Assembly (NCBI GenBank): GCA_046728935.1
Contig: JBKPFS010000152.1
Span: 1 to 7,572 of the forward strand
Source: DATAFO01 sp046728935
GTDB taxonomy: Bacteria; Actinomycetota; Thermoleophilia; Solirubrobacterales; 70-9
Direction of reading: 5' to 3'
DNA: 7,572 nucleotides
This document shows positions 6,162-7,572 of the stretch, piece by piece; the first letter of the stretch is position 1; every line of letters begins with the position of its first letter. The translations under genes were made by a program, and so were the position numbers. The notes under the pieces were generated by a model. The model did no database searches. It was not told the origin of the DNA and saw only the letters and a program-made list of their open reading frames with translations.

Positions 6162-6192
6162 AGGGTGAGCGACCGGACTCGAACCGGCGAGC
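6162..6192 (-). other. tRNA T-arm-like motif, copy 2 (possible tRNA 3'-end scar)
   Basis: On the minus strand, GCCGG-TTCGAGT-CCGGT forms a 5-bp T-stem (one G-T pair) with a correct 7-base T-loop, including the invariant TTC-x-A and the G53-C61 pair. It is followed by an acceptor-like CGCTCACCCT. No D-arm, anticodon arm or CCA can be found upstream, so this is at most the 3' end of a tRNA. Such ends are common integration sites. It sits exactly between the LLM remnant and the methyltransferase remnant and resembles the motif at 4101-4118. A chance match is possible. Confidence 0.3.
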
Positions 6193-6247
6193 ACCTGGAC
6201 CCACAACTCGACGATCCCAGGCGCATAGAACTCGGCTTGGCGACGGT

Positions 6248-6575
<328 letters not shown>

Positions 6576-6781
6576 TCCCCTCCTTCGAGTAGCGCGATGC
6601 GGAAACCCTACCCGTGGCGACGGGCAACCGCGAGGGACTCGGGCGCCCCCTGTTGCGCGGGCCGCACTCCGAGCCTGGTGAGCGATCGCCGTGAGAGAAC
6701 GAGGTCAGCCTGGAGCTGAATCCAGCGCCGACCAGCGAGGAGCGAATCCTTGCTGTTCGCGGGCGCCACGTAATGCTTCCA
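6576..6781. other. Gene-free stretch upstream of the methyltransferase remnant
   Basis: I find no supported gene here on either strand. It must hold the old promoter of the methyltransferase remnant, whose ribosome binding site lies at its left end, but no clear -35/-10 pair stands out. A short plus-strand stretch around 6705-6765 reads LELNPAPTSEERILAV, which looks protein-like but has no start and loses that character at once. Confidence 0.4.
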
Positions 6782-6818
6782 CGCGAGCGCCGGCGCCGAT
6801 TTCCGGCGCGTGCTCGCG
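6782..6818 (-). terminator. Hairpin downstream of the SRPBCC gene
   Basis: An outer 7-bp stem (CGCGAGC at 6782-6788 with GCTCGCG at 6812-6818) encloses a small internal loop and an inner 6-bp stem (CGGCGC/GCGCCG) around an ATTTC loop. It begins about 15 bases past the SRPBCC stop codon on the minus strand. Position and strength fit a terminator, though no T-tract follows. Confidence 0.5.
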
Positions 6819-6832
6819 TTGCGCTACGCCCC

Positions 6833-7312
6833 TCAGGCGGCGAGGCGGCTGGCGAAGCCGCGCAGGCCTTCGGGCCAGCCCTCGGGGGAGCCGACGGCGG
6901 CACGCATCTGCTCCCAGCCCTCGCCGTGGCGGTCGAGGTTGCGATGGTCGAGCTCTACGCGTGTGCGATTCGCCTCCTCGGCGACGAAGCGCACCTCGAC
7001 CTCGCTCGTGCGCGCGAGATCTGTCTCGAGCTGCCATTGCGTGTCGATGTCCCAGCTGAACACCACCCGGCTCGGGGGCTCGTAGGCGAGCACCCGCCCC
7101 CAGCGACATTCGCTCCCGTCGACCCCTCGGTCGTACACGTGACCACCCTCGCGAGGCTCGAAGACCATCTCGGCGAGCTCCGCCTCAAGGATGTGGTGAT
7201 CGGGATTCCACCAGCTGCCGATGTCATCGGTGAACACCGAGAACGCCCGCTCGATCGGTGCATCGACGACGATCGAAGTCCGCACGGACGTCTCCTGTGC
7301 CTGTGTAGTCAT
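6833..7312 (-). CDS. SRPBCC (AHSA1/START-like) domain protein
   Basis: This 159-residue soluble protein has the AHSA1-type helix-grip fold. The opening strand SVRTSIVVDAPIERAFSVFT is diagnostic (x-V-DAP-x-E-x-AF-x-VFT). WWNPDHHI and the strand EPREGGHVYDRGVDGSEC follow, then WGRVLAYEPPSRVVFSWDI and a late VEVRFVAEEANRTRVELDH strand pair. The closing helix runs from about GWEQMRAAVG to the end. The fold binds hydrophobic ligands; this branch commonly accompanies an ArsR-type repressor, and the ligand is unknown. The ATG overlaps the regulator stop (ATGA) and AGGAGG lies four bases upstream, so the two genes form a coupled operon. The frame and length are normal for the family. Confidence 0.92.
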   Translation of the reverse strand: MTTQAQETSVRTSIVVDAPIERAFSVFTDDIGSWWNPDHHILEAELAEMVFEPREGGHVYDRGVDGSECRWGRVLAYEPPSRVVFSWDIDTQWQLETDLARTSEVEVRFVAEEANRTRVELDHRNLDRHGEGWEQMRAAVGSPEGWPEGLRGFASRLAA

Positions 7313-7572
7313 GAGACCTCCTCGGTTCGTTGCTCGACGACCTCCTTGTAGGCCGCCAGGGCTCTGCTCCAGAACTCGTCGAGATAGGCGCGAAGCGCGC
7401 CAATCCCGTCGGGGTTGAGCTGATAGATGCGACGGGTGCCAGCGGGCCGGTCGACAACCAGCCCGGCGTCCTTGAGCACCCTGTGGTGCTGCGCGACGGC
7501 GGGCCGGCTGCCCGGCAGCTCCGCGGCGAGCTCGCCGACCGCTCGCGGCCGCTTCGCGAGGCGCTCGAAGAT
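7309..7572 (-). CDS. ArsR-family winged-helix repressor, C-terminal 87 residues
   Basis: The gene enters from the right edge and ends with TGA at 7309-7311, so the N-terminus is outside the window. The visible part starts inside the second helix (IFERLAKRPRAVGELAAELP) and includes the recognition helix SRPAVAQHHRVLKDAGLV. It also includes the wing strands VVDRPAGTRRIYQLNPDG and a C-terminal helix ending KEVVEQRTEEVS. This is the usual ArsR layout; no cysteine-rich metal site is present in the visible part. Overlap with the SRPBCC start indicates one transcript. The repressor most likely controls its own operon, as in many ArsR-SRPBCC pairs, but its promoter is outside the window. Confidence 0.9.
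   Translation of the reverse strand: MFERLAKRPRAVGELAAELPGSRPAVAQHHRVLKDAGLVVDRPAGTRRIYQLNPDGIGALRAYLDEFWSRALAAYKEVVEQRTEEVS

Noticed and set aside
6691..7059. Plus-strand frames across 6691-7351 opposite the SRPBCC gene
   Set aside because: No motifs and a shadow composition. The minus-strand SRPBCC gene with its coupled ArsR neighbour explains the region.

Overview
The window is very GC-rich, with GTG starts and tightly overlapping stop/start pairs. Its proteins (a YafY/WYL regulator, a two-domain VOC protein, a DrrAB-type exporter, SnoaL-like, luciferase-like and ArsR/SRPBCC proteins) resemble those of soil Actinobacteriota, possibly Thermoleophilia. That placement rests on general resemblance only. 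No integrase, transposase, CRISPR array or complete RNA gene is visible.

Layout. (1) 1-345: the 3' end of a small membrane protein gene, closed by a strong GC hairpin that can end transcription from both sides. (2) 345-2479: a minus-strand two-domain VOC protein followed by a C-terminal scrap of another gene. It is divergent from a plus-strand WYL regulator, with a 94 bp shared control region. (3) 2542-4100: a DrrA/DrrB-like ABC exporter pair. The permease is intact, but the ATPase carries two frame breaks, one exactly at the Walker A lysine. (4) 4140-6250: an intact MBL-fold hydrolase, translationally coupled to a SnoaL-like gene whose 3' end runs out of frame into a headless luciferase-like (LLM) oxidoreductase fragment. 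The C-terminal end of an LLM protein then appears on the opposite strand. (5) 6248-6575, minus: an O-methyltransferase-like gene reduced to its first ~40 and last ~68 residues. (6) 6576-7572, minus: a normal ArsR-SRPBCC two-gene operon with a terminator-like hairpin.

How it works together. Apparently intact modules are VOC/WYL, the permease, the MBL hydrolase and ArsR/SRPBCC. The VOC/WYL pair looks like a ligand- or stress-responsive local circuit, and ArsR/SRPBCC looks like a self-regulated operon.

The striking feature is the number of genes broken by internal deletion, end loss, inversion or frameshift between about 345 and 6575. Either this is an eroding accessory region, or the contig has assembly or indel errors. 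I see no convincing novel system. Two short tRNA T-arm-like motifs flank the MBL/SnoaL/LLM block and could be recombination scars, but this is tentative.
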